Shown here in pieces: positions 29,601 through 37,101 of a DNA stretch of 64,000 nucleotides. The stretch's first letter is position 1, and every line of letters begins with the position of its first letter. The stretch comes from Mesorhizobium sophorae. Lineage in GTDB: Bacteria > Pseudomonadota > Alphaproteobacteria > Rhizobiales > Rhizobiaceae. The notes below the pieces were generated by a model. That model saw only the letters and a list, made by a program, of their open reading frames with translations. It made no database searches and was not told the origin of the DNA. Location: contig NZ_NNRI01000022.1 of assembly GCF_002270415.1 (NCBI RefSeq), forward strand, positions 1,116,001 through 1,180,000, in the 5' to 3' direction. A program made the position numbers and the translations under genes.

Positions 29601-29672
29601 GTCAAACTGCGCGGCGAGGCCAATGATGCCGGCGAGGCCAAGGGCGGCATCTTCTACGAGAAAGAGTATTGA
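23619..29672 (+). CDS. tamB: TamB translocation/assembly module, unusually long, with an internal duplication
   Basis: Inner-membrane-anchored periplasm-spanning protein of 2017 residues. One membrane segment lies near residues 8-32 (ILRIVLYTLLIAVAGAIGALVVL); the rest is low-complexity beta-repeat typical of the AsmA/TamB class that forms a lipid-conducting groove. The DUF490 domain at the C-terminus is clear (PNQIFIQGRGVDAELGGSL, LTFTEGTVGFSG, LPEDEVLAQLIFGRSMSNLSP), ending GGIFYEKEY. Two blocks repeat with a constant offset of 622 residues: GIKAAIAQ at residues 816 and 1438, and SQTR preceded by VET or VQT at 909 and 1531. TamB proteins of relatives are usually shorter, so a whole-block duplication probably lengthened it. 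Confidence 0.94.
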   Translation: MKIFRRILRIVLYTLLIAVAGAIGALVVLTKTERGRDNLAGIISRLASSDDRKITVSGIDGIWSGTLSVDHVVLEDREGAWLVARKVAVDWSPLALLSKSFSADRIAAGRIELARLPVASTQPAQSGGTTTLPVSLDIKQIDLPEIALGQDLAGRGIAELAAKGMLKVDAAPLAVETTLNVTRHDGKQGNVDAKVHFAPADNKLDLDLKASEPAGGIIANLLNLPDTPPVDIIVSGTGPLANWSGIGTFVVDGQIVTQLTGRHQLTDKGNHIEAKGDGDFARFLPENLKPLFAGKTSFDVAGTATSAGGVSVDRASIDSDAVHGTASGIVDPAGASDLAVELAAKGPPVVISVGSKAQPITLAINNATARAFGDGKTPIIDIGASFVSIVAGGTRLDDLAAQIHSDGFDIQNRAGPVTVKLAAGGLKTDVATLAPLVTGKVNVDLAGSVSKDAIAVDEGTLRSDAVNASLTATVALADLSMQLKMNADAVATALPPQIASVLGARVKFSAAATRDPQGSFAANSISLTSGTLSASGTASAQGTDIQADIKGKLGDVSVLSPMVGVPVAGGVDFALSASGARTAPDFTVSADSDSLTASGRTVKSIKLTASGKADIASPSANVSLTGSVNDQPLDIKAALVTSEGKRSINGFLVSLGDNKVSGDLALDDKFMPLGTLRLAAPAIDQLAALAGQAVTGDIDGTISFARDGDAPSVAIDAKSTSIARGEVTAKAITVNALIANYLKAPAIAGSIKADSVTSGTTEIGGIGVDLKRDGDWTNFTGGATISGIPATAAGRVKIADGTTSIEIASGEATVRGIKAAIAQPSTLSIANGTTSIEKLALDVGGGSVTLSGTAGQALDLAAQFSALPAALANDFSPGLDAVGTLGGTAEVTGSPSAPKVRFDAQVAGVETSQTRQAELGPLAVDAAGSYTVAGGVVLDHATLTGDKISGKAAGTLNPNGASDFALDLASTGPSLPLTLGSAESPIKLELQALSVKAAGQGTQPRLDISAALPSVATKLTKVEGVAVALHSDAFDLKARTGQISGTVSADQIGLDNPTIAPLIAGKVTAKVAGSLAKDAITIDSGSVTSDALNSGFSGRVSLAHGAIELNLKADAASAALPAAVRGVLAERAELSAALKRDASGNVNVDGLKLASGALTAEGQASLADNKVAADIKGALSDISLLSKDAKGAIGFALNVQGPATAPDLSLTVDSDRLLVAAREITGLKLTATGKADGANPAANVQLIGNVAGQPLQGSAVLATADGKSAINGLLLSLGKNRISGDLALDEKFVPVGTIALDLPDIGPLAALALEKAEGDVRGTIAFSKNGTAPQVAIKAATASISRGDLQAKTVSVDALIANYLAAPVISGKIRADTVTSGGTVISGINVDLKRDGDWTGFSGGATVKGIPAQAAGRVKVANGTTTIELASGQATVKGIKAAIAQASTVSIANGTTTLDRLVLNLGGGTATVTGKVGTALDINATLARVPMSLANSFSPGLDAAGSISGTAKVTGAPASPAVAFNIDATGVQTSQTRGAGVGAVSVSSSGTFAANKLAFNANVSDGAGLGLKGGGTVTTAGTPALVLDFNGAVPFGLLSQKLAAQGLSLSGTANVNVQVRGPATSPVIGGSVSTSGARLVDARSGLAVNDIAADVSIAGGVARINRLTGTLSTRGSLSASGTVGINPAQGFPADLSIKLVDGRYTDGRVVTANLGGDLTIKGPLTSAPVIAGTINLAKTVITVPDRLPGSLSALDVKHKNAPGAVRAQDKALRPPTTSGGGGGSGLVLDVTVNAPNQIFIQGRGVDAELGGSLRLTGPASSPQAVGTFTLQRGRLSILGKRLTFTEGTVGFSGSLVPYLNLTATTTTTSTTVTIVVSGEATNPKFTFSSVPALPEDEVLAQLIFGRSMSNLSPLQIAQLAEAAGQLAGVGGSTSLLENLRSAIGVDDLDVTTDDRGGTAVSAGKYLNDRTYVTIQKGDKPGSGKATIDLNVGRGVKLRGEANDAGEAKGGIFYEKEY
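24480..28210 (+). repeat. Two-unit internal tandem repeat in tamB, period 1866 bp
   Basis: The units run roughly 24480-26345 and 26346-28210. Anchor pairs are 26064/27930 (GIKAAIAQ) and 26343/28209 (V-E/Q-T-SQTR), both exactly 1866 bases apart. Other matching pairs are GASDLAVELAAKG / GASDFALDLASTG, APLVTGKVNVDLAGS / APLIAGKVTAKVAGS and VDLKRDGDWTNF / VDLKRDGDWTGF. The outer limits are approximate because similarity fades gradually. Divergence at codon level shows that the duplication is old. Confidence 0.8.
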
Positions 29673-29935
29673 TATTCGAGGGGCTTTTGGCCCCATCGTG
29701 GCCCAAGGCTGGTGCTGTCCGGCCTTCAGTAAATGTCTCAGTTTATTCGACTATCGAGATTCCAGAGGAATCCGTCGGGCAGTAGCAATTTTGCGCCAAG
29801 ACTGTCGTTATCACGCGAACCGCCCGCTTTCCAAAGTTGCACATTCGCTAACATGTTCCAATCCATACCGGCTTTGACATCATGGCCTGGATGCGGAATG
29901 TTAAAAGGCGGAAAGCCAACAATGGGAGTTAAGTC

Positions 29936-31588
29936 ATGACAATTTATAAGAGTAACGGCGATCGCGTTCCCGATCACATCCTGGCCATGGCCGAAGACGC
30001 CAAGGCAGGCACGGTGGATCGTCGCGAATTCCTGGCCATGGCCAGCGTGTTCGGCGCGTCGACGGCAATGGCTTACGGCTTGCTCGGCCTCGCCGACCCG
30101 ACGCCGGCGAAGGCCGAAGAGGTAAAAGGCAAGAAGGGCGGCACGCTGAAGATCGCCCAGTGGATCAAGGATCCGAAGGACCCGCGCAAGGCCGACTGGT
30201 CGGAAATCGCCAATGCCGAGCGCCAGGCGCTCGAGCCGCTGGTCAAGTACACATCCGAATACACGTTCCGCCCCTATCTGCTGGAAAGCTGGGACGTGAA
30301 CGACGACGCCACGCAGTACACGCTGCATGTGCGCAAGGGCGTCACCTGGTCGAATGGCGACCCCTTCACCGCCGATGACGTCATCTTCAACCTCAAGCGC
30401 TGGGCCGACAAGAAAGCCGAAGGCAATTCCATGCCCGGTCGTCTCGGCTCGCTTGTGAAGGACGACAAGCTCGACGAAAGCGCCGTCACCAAGCCGGACG
30501 ACCACACGGTCGTGCTGAAGCTCGCCAAGCCTGACATCGCGCTGATCCCGAACATGTGCGACTATCCCGGTCTCATCGTTCACAAGAGCTTCGATGAGAA
30601 GGGCGGCGATTTCAAATCCTGCCCGATCGGCACCGGCCCGTTCGAACTCGTCTCCTACGATGTCGGCCAGAAGGTGGTCTACAAGCGCCGTGCCGACGAC
30701 AAGTGGTGGGACGGCGAAGTGTTCCTCGATGGCCTGGAATTCATCGACTACGGCACCGATCCGGCAGCCATGGTCAGCGCTTTCGAAGCCGGCGAAGTCC
30801 ACACCAACTTCGAGACCTCGGCCGACTATGTGTCGATCCTCGACGGCATGGACCTGGTCAAGTCGGAAATCGTCACGGCGTCGACCATCGTTTGCCGCAC
30901 CAACGTCAACAACAAGCCCTATGGCGATCAGAAGGTGCGCAACGCGTTGCAGCTTGCGGTCGACAACAATGTCGTTCTTCAGCTCGGCTACGGCAATGCC
31001 GGCACCGTTGCCGAAAACCACCATGTCTGCCAGATTCACCCGGAATATTTCGAGCTTGCGAAGGTCGCCCGCGATCCGGCCAAGGCAAAGGCGTTGATGG
31101 CGGAGGCAGGCCAGGCCGACTTCGAGCACGATCTGATCACCGTCGACGAGGACTGGCACAAGAACACCGGCGATGCGATCGCCGCCCAGATGCGCGACGC
31201 CGGCCTCAAGGTGAAGCGCACCGTGCTGCCTGGCTCGACGTTCTGGAACGATTGGACCAAGTATCCGCTGTCGATGACCAACTGGAACATGCGGCCGCTT
31301 GGCGTCCAGGTGCTTGCGATCGGCTATCGCACAGGCGAGGCCTGGAACGAGACGGCCTGGTCGAACCCCGACTGGGACGCCAAGCTCAATGCAGCGCTCG
31401 CCGTTGCCGACGCCGCCAAGCGCAAGGAAATGATGAAGGACATCGAGCAGATCCTGCAGGATTCCGGCATCTTGATCCAGCCGTACTGGCGCAAGCTCTA
31501 CAGCCACTCGGTCAAGGCGGTGCAGAACTACAAGATGCATCCGACCTTCGAGCGCGACTACGGCAAGGTCTGGCTCGACCAGGCTTGA
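29936..31588 (+). CDS. ABC transporter substrate-binding protein, family 5 (peptide/opine/amine type), Tat-exported
   Basis: Periplasmic binding protein of 550 residues. The N-terminus has a twin-arginine signal (DRREFLAMASVFGAS) rather than a plain Sec signal, suggesting export in folded form. The SBP_bac_5 landmarks are TLHVRKGVTWSNGDPFTADDVIFNLKRW, IGTGPFELVSYDVGQKVVYKR and YWRKLYSHSVKAVQNYKMHP. GGGAG lies nine bases before the ATG. Permease and ATPase genes follow after a 224-base gap with two hairpins. Family 5 binders take peptides, opines, nickel or amines; the downstream demethylation genes suggest an N-methylated compound, which is inference. Confidence 0.92.
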   Translation: MTIYKSNGDRVPDHILAMAEDAKAGTVDRREFLAMASVFGASTAMAYGLLGLADPTPAKAEEVKGKKGGTLKIAQWIKDPKDPRKADWSEIANAERQALEPLVKYTSEYTFRPYLLESWDVNDDATQYTLHVRKGVTWSNGDPFTADDVIFNLKRWADKKAEGNSMPGRLGSLVKDDKLDESAVTKPDDHTVVLKLAKPDIALIPNMCDYPGLIVHKSFDEKGGDFKSCPIGTGPFELVSYDVGQKVVYKRRADDKWWDGEVFLDGLEFIDYGTDPAAMVSAFEAGEVHTNFETSADYVSILDGMDLVKSEIVTASTIVCRTNVNNKPYGDQKVRNALQLAVDNNVVLQLGYGNAGTVAENHHVCQIHPEYFELAKVARDPAKAKALMAEAGQADFEHDLITVDEDWHKNTGDAIAAQMRDAGLKVKRTVLPGSTFWNDWTKYPLSMTNWNMRPLGVQVLAIGYRTGEAWNETAWSNPDWDAKLNAALAVADAAKRKEMMKDIEQILQDSGILIQPYWRKLYSHSVKAVQNYKMHPTFERDYGKVWLDQA

Positions 31589-31601
31589 TCGCACGGACAA
31601 G

Positions 31602-31625
31602 GGGAAGGGGCATCAGCCCCTTCCC
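31602..31625 (+). terminator. Strong hairpin after the binding-protein gene
   Basis: Perfect ten-base stem GGGAAGGGGC / GCCCCTTCCC with loop ATCA, 14 bases after the stop. There is no real T-run, so it is either a weak terminator or a 3' stabiliser. Such hairpins between a binding-protein gene and its permease genes let the binding protein be made in excess. Confidence 0.7.
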
Positions 31626-31738
31626 TCGCTGTTGGCATCATCCGTCCCTGTAGGTCCGCTTCTCAAGAAAGTTGCGGACTCCCGGGCTAGGTCATGCAAC
31701 AAAAACAGGGTTGATCGCATCCGAAGGCCTGTTTGACA

Positions 31739-31771
31739 GCCAGCCCCGCCGGTCACGGCAGGGTTGGCTTT
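31739..31771 (+). terminator. Second hairpin ahead of the permease genes
   Basis: Twelve-base stem GCCAGCCCCGCC / GGCAGGGTTGGC with a six-base loop, one mismatch and one G-T pair, followed by TTT. It lies 42 bases before the permease start, so it could attenuate read-through into the rest of the operon. Confidence 0.55.
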
Positions 31772-31812
31772 CATAGCCGGCTCAAACCCCAACCCATCGG
31801 CAGGGGACCGCC

Positions 31813-32847
31813 ATGCTTTCTTTCGTTATCAGGCGTCTTGGCACCATGGCATTGACGATGCTGTGCCTGACCATGGTCGTCTTCTTCCTGATCAACCTTG
31901 AACCCAATCTGAAGAAGCTGGCGATCAGCCAGACCGAAATGCACACCTCGGCCGAGCAGCTCGAAAGCTGGCTGGTCAACCATGGCTACCGGCAGAACTT
32001 CTTCGTCCGCTATGGGCAGTGGCTCGGCGTCGTGCCCAAGCAGCCGGTGACTGATCCGGCGACCGGCAAGCCGGCGCAGCGTTTCTCCTTCTGCAACGAT
32101 CCGGTCGTGCCGACCTTCGCCGGCGTTTTCGAGGGTGATTTCGGCTGTTCGACCAAGTTCAAGGCAAGCGTCGCCTCGAAACTGTTTCCCGCCCTTGGCG
32201 CCACTGGCATCCTGATGTTCTGGGTGCTGGCGGTGATGGTGCCGATCTCGCTGCTGATCGGCATTCTGGCCGGCATGCGCGAGGGATCGCGAACCGACCG
32301 CGTGCTGTCGGTGGCCTCGATCGCCTCGACGGCGACACCCGAATATGTGTCGGGCGTCATCTTCACCGTCATCTTCGCCTCATGGCTTGGCTGGCTGAAC
32401 GGCTCGGCGGCTTCGGCCAGTCAGGGCATCACCTTCTACAATTTCACTTTGCCAGTCATGACGCTGGCGATCTACGGCATCGGCTACATCGCCCGCATGA
32501 CGCGCGCTTCGATGGTCGAGGTGATGACGCAGCAATATATCCGGACCGCCCGATTGAAGGGTCTCTCCTTCGGCAGCGTAGTGGTGAAGCACGCGCTGCG
32601 CAATGCGCTGATCGCGCCATTCACCGTCATCATGCTGCAGTTTCCCTGGCTGCTCACTGGCGTCGTCATCGTCGAGGTGATGTTCCGCTACCAGGGCTTC
32701 GGCTACACGCTGGTCGAGGCGGCCGGCAACAACGACATCGACCTGCTGCTCGGCTGCTCGCTGGTTTCGGTGTTCATCGTCTTGATCACGCAGCTCATTT
32801 CCGATGTCGGCTACGCGTTTCTCAATCCGCGTATCAGAGTTCAGTAG
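31813..32847 (+). CDS. Dpp-type ABC transporter permease (DppB-like)
   Basis: Inner-membrane permease of 344 residues starting MLSFVIRRLGTMALTMLC, the standard DppB-type first helix. A periplasmic loop of about 100 residues follows, then five further hydrophobic segments. The ATPase-contact motif TRASMVEVMTQQYIRTARLKGLSFGSVVVKHALRNAL is near residue 235. AGGGGA precedes the ATG. It pairs with the next gene, 12 bases downstream. Confidence 0.93.
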   Translation: MLSFVIRRLGTMALTMLCLTMVVFFLINLEPNLKKLAISQTEMHTSAEQLESWLVNHGYRQNFFVRYGQWLGVVPKQPVTDPATGKPAQRFSFCNDPVVPTFAGVFEGDFGCSTKFKASVASKLFPALGATGILMFWVLAVMVPISLLIGILAGMREGSRTDRVLSVASIASTATPEYVSGVIFTVIFASWLGWLNGSAASASQGITFYNFTLPVMTLAIYGIGYIARMTRASMVEVMTQQYIRTARLKGLSFGSVVVKHALRNALIAPFTVIMLQFPWLLTGVVIVEVMFRYQGFGYTLVEAAGNNDIDLLLGCSLVSVFIVLITQLISDVGYAFLNPRIRVQ

Positions 32848-32859
32848 GGGGCGAAGCGG

Positions 32860-34017
32860 ATGCCGATCCAATACATCAGTACGTTCACCGTCGTTCTCGA
32901 AGTGCTGTCGCGCTTCTGGCCGGTCTGGATCGCGCTCCTCATCGTCATGGGAGCGAGCTTCGCCTACAAGAAGAAGCTGGCGCTCTACGGCCAGCTGTTC
33001 GACAGCGGCGTCGGCATAGTCGGCGTCGGCATCTGCCTGTTCTGGCTGTTCACGGCGATCTTCGCCGCGACCATCTCGCCCTTCGATCCGCTTGCCCAGG
33101 TCCCCATCATGAAGGACGTGCTGCCGGGCGCCATCGAGCCGCAGTCAGGTCTGACCTATCTGTTCGGCGGCGACAAGCTGGCGCGCGACGTGTTTTCGCG
33201 CATGGTCTATGGCAGCCAGATCGTGCTGATCATCGCGCCTGCCGCGACGGGTTTCGCGCTCATGGTCGGCATCACGCTCGGCCTGCCGGCCGGCTATTAT
33301 GGCGGCAAGATCGACACCGTGCTGTCGTTCCTGGCCAATCTGGTGCTGGCCTTCCCGGTGATCCTGCTGTTCTACCTGCTGGTGACGCCGGGCATCATGG
33401 ACACGCCGATCCCCTATGCGATGGCCGGCGTGTTCTTCCTGTTTCCGATCATCTTCTTCAGCGTGCTGTTCTGGACACGCTACAAGAACCGGCCCGATCG
33501 GCTCTACATACTGCTCGGCATCACCCTGATCGTTGGTGGCTGGATCTATGCCGGCCTGGTGTTCGACGCTGATCCGCTGAAGATCGTGCACATCGACCCC
33601 AACCAGCTCAACATCTTCGTGGCGGTGGTGTTCGCCTCCAGCCCCGGCGTGTTCCGCATCGTGCGCGGTCTGGTGATGGACATCAAGACGCGCGATTATG
33701 TGGCGGCCGCACAGACGCGCGGTGAATCGCCCTGGTACATCATGCTGTGGGAGATCCTGCCCAATGCACGCGGGCCGCTGATCGTCGATGCCTGCCTGCG
33801 CATCGGTTACACCACGATCCTGCTCGGCACGCTCGGTTATTTCGGCCTTGGCCTGGCGCCCGAAAGTCCGGACTGGGGCACCGCGATCAAGGACGCCAGC
33901 CGCCTGCTGCGCTCCTTCATCCACCCGGCGCTGCCGCCGACGATCGCACTGATGTCGTTCGTGCTGGGCTTGAACCTGTTGGCCGACTCGCTGCGCGAAC
34001 AATCGATGAAAGACTGA
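32860..34017 (+). CDS. Dpp-type ABC transporter permease (DppC-like)
   Basis: Inner-membrane permease of 385 residues with the DppC-type motif VMDIKTRDYVAAAQTRGESPWYIMLWEILPNARGPL and the closing GYFGLGLAPESPDWGTAI...HPALPPTIALMSFVLGLNLLADSLRE. It is longer than the usual 280-310 residues because it carries extra hydrophobic segments at the front and an inserted section near residues 185-245 (FWTRYKNRPDRLYILLGI onward). This elongated form accompanies the fused ATPase below. AGGGGG lies upstream of the ATG. Confidence 0.93.
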   Translation: MPIQYISTFTVVLEVLSRFWPVWIALLIVMGASFAYKKKLALYGQLFDSGVGIVGVGICLFWLFTAIFAATISPFDPLAQVPIMKDVLPGAIEPQSGLTYLFGGDKLARDVFSRMVYGSQIVLIIAPAATGFALMVGITLGLPAGYYGGKIDTVLSFLANLVLAFPVILLFYLLVTPGIMDTPIPYAMAGVFFLFPIIFFSVLFWTRYKNRPDRLYILLGITLIVGGWIYAGLVFDADPLKIVHIDPNQLNIFVAVVFASSPGVFRIVRGLVMDIKTRDYVAAAQTRGESPWYIMLWEILPNARGPLIVDACLRIGYTTILLGTLGYFGLGLAPESPDWGTAIKDASRLLRSFIHPALPPTIALMSFVLGLNLLADSLREQSMKD

Positions 34018-34077
34018 TGGACGGATCTTCAACCCCAAGAGCGAAGAGCCGGCCTGAAACAAGGATTGGAGCGACCC

Positions 34078-36270
34078 ATGAATGAGGCAGTTCGAAATCC
34101 CGCCAAGCCGACCAATGGGCCGATCATCGAGATCGAAAACCTGTCGATCTCCTTCTTCACCCGCAAGGGCGAGATCCCGGCGGTCATGGATTTTTCCTGC
34201 ACGGTCATGCCGGGCGAGGCGATGGGCATCGTCGGTGAATCCGGCTGCGGCAAGTCGACCGTGTCGCTCGGCATCATGCGCGACCTCTCCAATATCGGGA
34301 AGATCGTCGGCGGCAAGATCAAGTTCCAGGGCAAGGACATGGGCGAGCTCTCCGACGAGGAGCTGCGCGCCATCCGTGGGAACAAGATCGCCATGATCTA
34401 CCAGGAACCGATGGCGAGCCTCAATCCGGCGATGAAGGTCGGCCAGCAATTGATGGAAGTGCCGCTGATCCACGACAAGGTGTCGAAGGAAGAGGCTTAC
34501 AAACGGGCGCTCGAAATGGTGCGTTCGGTCAAGCTTCCCGACCCCGAGCGCATGATGCGCTCCTATCCGCACCAGCTCTCCGGCGGTCAGCAGCAGCGCA
34601 TCGTCATCGCCATGGCGCTGCTGTCGAAGCCGGCGCTGCTTTTGCTCGACGAGCCGACGACGGCGCTCGACGTGACAGTCGAGGCGGGCATCGTCGACCT
34701 GGTCAAGGGGCTGGGCGAGAAGTTCGGCACCTCGATGATCTTCGTGTCGCACAATCTGGGTCTCATCCTGGAGACCTGCGACCGCATCACGGTGATGTAT
34801 TCGGGCGAGGCGGTGGAGACCGGCAAGATCAAGGACGTGTTTGACCGCATGCGCCATCCCTATACGCAAGGGTTGTTCCGCTCGATCCCGCTGCCCGGCG
34901 CCGACAAGAACTCGCGGCCGCTGATCTCCATCCCAGGGCAATTGCCGCTGCCGCATGAGCGGCCGAAGGGCTGCAATTTCGGCCCACGCTGCCACCATTT
35001 CGTCGAGGGCGTCTGCAATGCCGCCGAAATCCCGATGATCGAGGTCGCGGGCCACGAAGGCCATTTCTCGCGCTGCGTGCGTTTCAACGAGATCGACTGG
35101 GAGGCCCTGCCGCCCGGCGCCAAGAAGGTCAATGAGCGCGTCGTGCCCGGCGCGCCGGTGCTCAAGATCGAGGATCTGAGAAAATACTACAAGGTCGGCG
35201 GCAGCGAGGTGTTCGGCTCGAGCGAAGGCCGCGTCGTCAAGGCCAACGAGACGATCTCGTTCATGGCGCGCGAATCCGAGACGGTCGCCATCGTCGGTGA
35301 ATCCGGCTGTGGAAAGTCGACATTGGCCAAGGTGCTGCTCGGGCTTGAGACGGCAAGCTCCGGCAGCGTGACGCTGGGCAATACGGAAATCCAGTCGACC
35401 GGCATCGAGAAGCGCAGCGTCGACACCGTGTCGTCGATCCAGATGGTGTTCCAGAACCCGTTCGACACGCTCAATCCCAGCCATTCGGTCGGTTCGCAGA
35501 TCATCCGCACGCTGGAGAAATTCAACGTCGGCAAGACGGTTGCCGACCGCCGCAAGCGCATGCTGGAACTGCTCGACCTGGTGAAGCTGCCGCGGGCGTT
35601 CGAGACCCGCAAGCCGCGCCAGTTGTCCGGCGGCCAGAAGCAGCGCATCGGCGTGGCGCGCGCCTTTGCCGGCGACGCCAAGGTGGTGGTGGCCGACGAG
35701 CCGGTGTCGGCGCTCGACGTGTCCGTGCAGGCGGCGGTGACCGAACTCTTGATGGACATCCAGCGCAAGAACAAGACGACGATGCTGTTCATCAGCCACG
35801 ATCTGTCGGTCGTGCGCTATATCGCCGACCGTGTCGTCGTGATGTATCTCGGCTACATCGTCGAGCAAGGCACGACCGACCAGATCTTCGCGCCGCCCTA
35901 TCACCCCTATACCGAGGCGCTGCTGTCGGCGATCCCGATCGCCGACACCAGCGTGGTGAAGCGGCACATCGTGCTGGAGGGCGACATTCCTTCGGCGATG
36001 AACCCGCCGTCGGGCTGTCCGTTCCAGACACGCTGCGGCTACAAGAAACTTGTGCCGGACAATCTGTGCGAGACCAAGGTGCCGCCGGTCAAGAACCTGG
36101 GCGACGGCCATATGAGCCTGTGCTGGCTGGCGGACGACGTGCTGGCCAAGATGGAGCCGGTGATCAAGTTCGACAAGGAACACGCCGCGCATGAGGGCGT
36201 GCCGGAAGACGCGCCGCATGTTTCGGAGACACCCGCGCCCAAGCCCCCACGCGGCAAAAAGCCGAACTGA
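34078..36270 (+). CDS. Fused Dpp-type ABC transporter ATP-binding protein (DppD-DppF)
   Basis: Two complete ATPase domains in one chain of 730 residues, serving both nucleotide sites of the importer. Each half has a Walker A GESGCGKST (near residues 54 and 410), a signature (LSGGQQQR and LSGGQKQR) and a Walker B (LLLLDEPTTALD and VVVADEPVSALD). Each half ends with the oligopeptide-type cysteine tail (GCNFGPRCHHF...C and GCPFQTRCGYKK...C). The ATG at 34078 has GGAG six bases upstream; an in-frame TTG at 34066 is not needed. The two halves are usually separate genes; fusions are known in this transporter class. Confidence 0.95.
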   Translation: MNEAVRNPAKPTNGPIIEIENLSISFFTRKGEIPAVMDFSCTVMPGEAMGIVGESGCGKSTVSLGIMRDLSNIGKIVGGKIKFQGKDMGELSDEELRAIRGNKIAMIYQEPMASLNPAMKVGQQLMEVPLIHDKVSKEEAYKRALEMVRSVKLPDPERMMRSYPHQLSGGQQQRIVIAMALLSKPALLLLDEPTTALDVTVEAGIVDLVKGLGEKFGTSMIFVSHNLGLILETCDRITVMYSGEAVETGKIKDVFDRMRHPYTQGLFRSIPLPGADKNSRPLISIPGQLPLPHERPKGCNFGPRCHHFVEGVCNAAEIPMIEVAGHEGHFSRCVRFNEIDWEALPPGAKKVNERVVPGAPVLKIEDLRKYYKVGGSEVFGSSEGRVVKANETISFMARESETVAIVGESGCGKSTLAKVLLGLETASSGSVTLGNTEIQSTGIEKRSVDTVSSIQMVFQNPFDTLNPSHSVGSQIIRTLEKFNVGKTVADRRKRMLELLDLVKLPRAFETRKPRQLSGGQKQRIGVARAFAGDAKVVVADEPVSALDVSVQAAVTELLMDIQRKNKTTMLFISHDLSVVRYIADRVVVMYLGYIVEQGTTDQIFAPPYHPYTEALLSAIPIADTSVVKRHIVLEGDIPSAMNPPSGCPFQTRCGYKKLVPDNLCETKVPPVKNLGDGHMSLCWLADDVLAKMEPVIKFDKEHAAHEGVPEDAPHVSETPAPKPPRGKKPN

Positions 36271-36302
36271 CAGGCGCAGTCGGAGTTAGCGCAGCGGGGC
36301 GT

Positions 36303-36893
36303 TCAGTTGCCGCACTGGCTAAGCTGCTGCGCATAGTCCCGCGCCATCTTTTCGGTGGCCCTCGCATAGCCCTGGACGCCGGCATCGCCGCGGTTGCCGC
36401 GGCCATACGCGGTCCAGCCGAGATAGTAGGCGAGATAGAGATTGTAGGTGTCGTTGCGGGCGACACCATAGCTGTCTGCCGTCTTGGAGTGATACCAGCC
36501 GACGAAATCGACGGCGTCGGCAAATTTGGTCCGCCGCGCCGCCCAGTTGCCAGTCTCTCTCTGATATTGCGACCAGGTGCCATCCAGTGCCTGCGAGAAG
36601 CCGGTGGCCGACGAGACGTGCTTCCATGGAATGAAGCCGAGCAGCTTGGTGCGCGGCGGCCGGGCGTTGCTCTTGAAGCCGGATTCCTTGCGCACCGTCG
36701 CCATCAGCACGGGGACCGGCACGCCGTATTTCTGCTGCGTGTGCTCGGCGGCCGACTGCCAGTTGTCGAACCAGCCATCGTTCTGGTCGAAGACGGCGCA
36801 GACATTGTTGATATGACTGGGCGCCGTGGCGCAGGCCGAAAGCGCCAGCAGCACGCAAACCGCACCAATTTTACTAAAACTCGAACTACGCAT
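36303..36893 (-). CDS. Lytic transglycosylase (SLT domain) lipoprotein
   Basis: Envelope enzyme of 196 residues predicted to cut peptidoglycan glycan strands. The N-terminus carries a lipoprotein signal with lipobox LSAC, so it should be anchored to a membrane. The SLT fold is visible in MATVRKESGFKSNARPP (catalytic Glu in RKESGF), SSATGFSQALDGTWSQYQRETGNW and DSYGVARNDTYNLYLAYYLGW. It lies convergent to the transporter operon and is probably unrelated to it. No good ribosome site precedes the chosen ATG; the frame extends 26 codons further, but those residues would bury the lipobox. Confidence 0.88.
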   Translation of the reverse strand: MRSSSFSKIGAVCVLLALSACATAPSHINNVCAVFDQNDGWFDNWQSAAEHTQQKYGVPVPVLMATVRKESGFKSNARPPRTKLLGFIPWKHVSSATGFSQALDGTWSQYQRETGNWAARRTKFADAVDFVGWYHSKTADSYGVARNDTYNLYLAYYLGWTAYGRGNRGDAGVQGYARATEKMARDYAQQLSQCGN

Positions 36894-37101
36894 TGGAGGA
36901 GCAATAGGGCGAAAACATAAAAGGAATCTTGCGACGTTCGTTAATGCCTCACCGGCGTAGCTGCTCGACAAAATCCATTGCCAATAACACGACGCATTTT
37001 GTCGTTTTTCCTAAACGGACACTGCAGAAATGCCGCCGTGGCTAAAATCACGTCCGCAAACGGCGTATTTCTGACAGCTTGCCCGGTTTGCCGGGGCTTT
37101 G

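Noticed and set aside
29738..31600. 620-codon minus-strand frame over the family 5 binding protein
   Set aside because: Shadow of a gene with a Tat signal and complete family motifs on the plus strand.
33145..36219. 1024-codon minus-strand frame over the Dpp permease and ATPase genes
   Set aside because: Antisense shadow of the intact transporter genes; rich in Arg, His and Gln with no recognisable domain.
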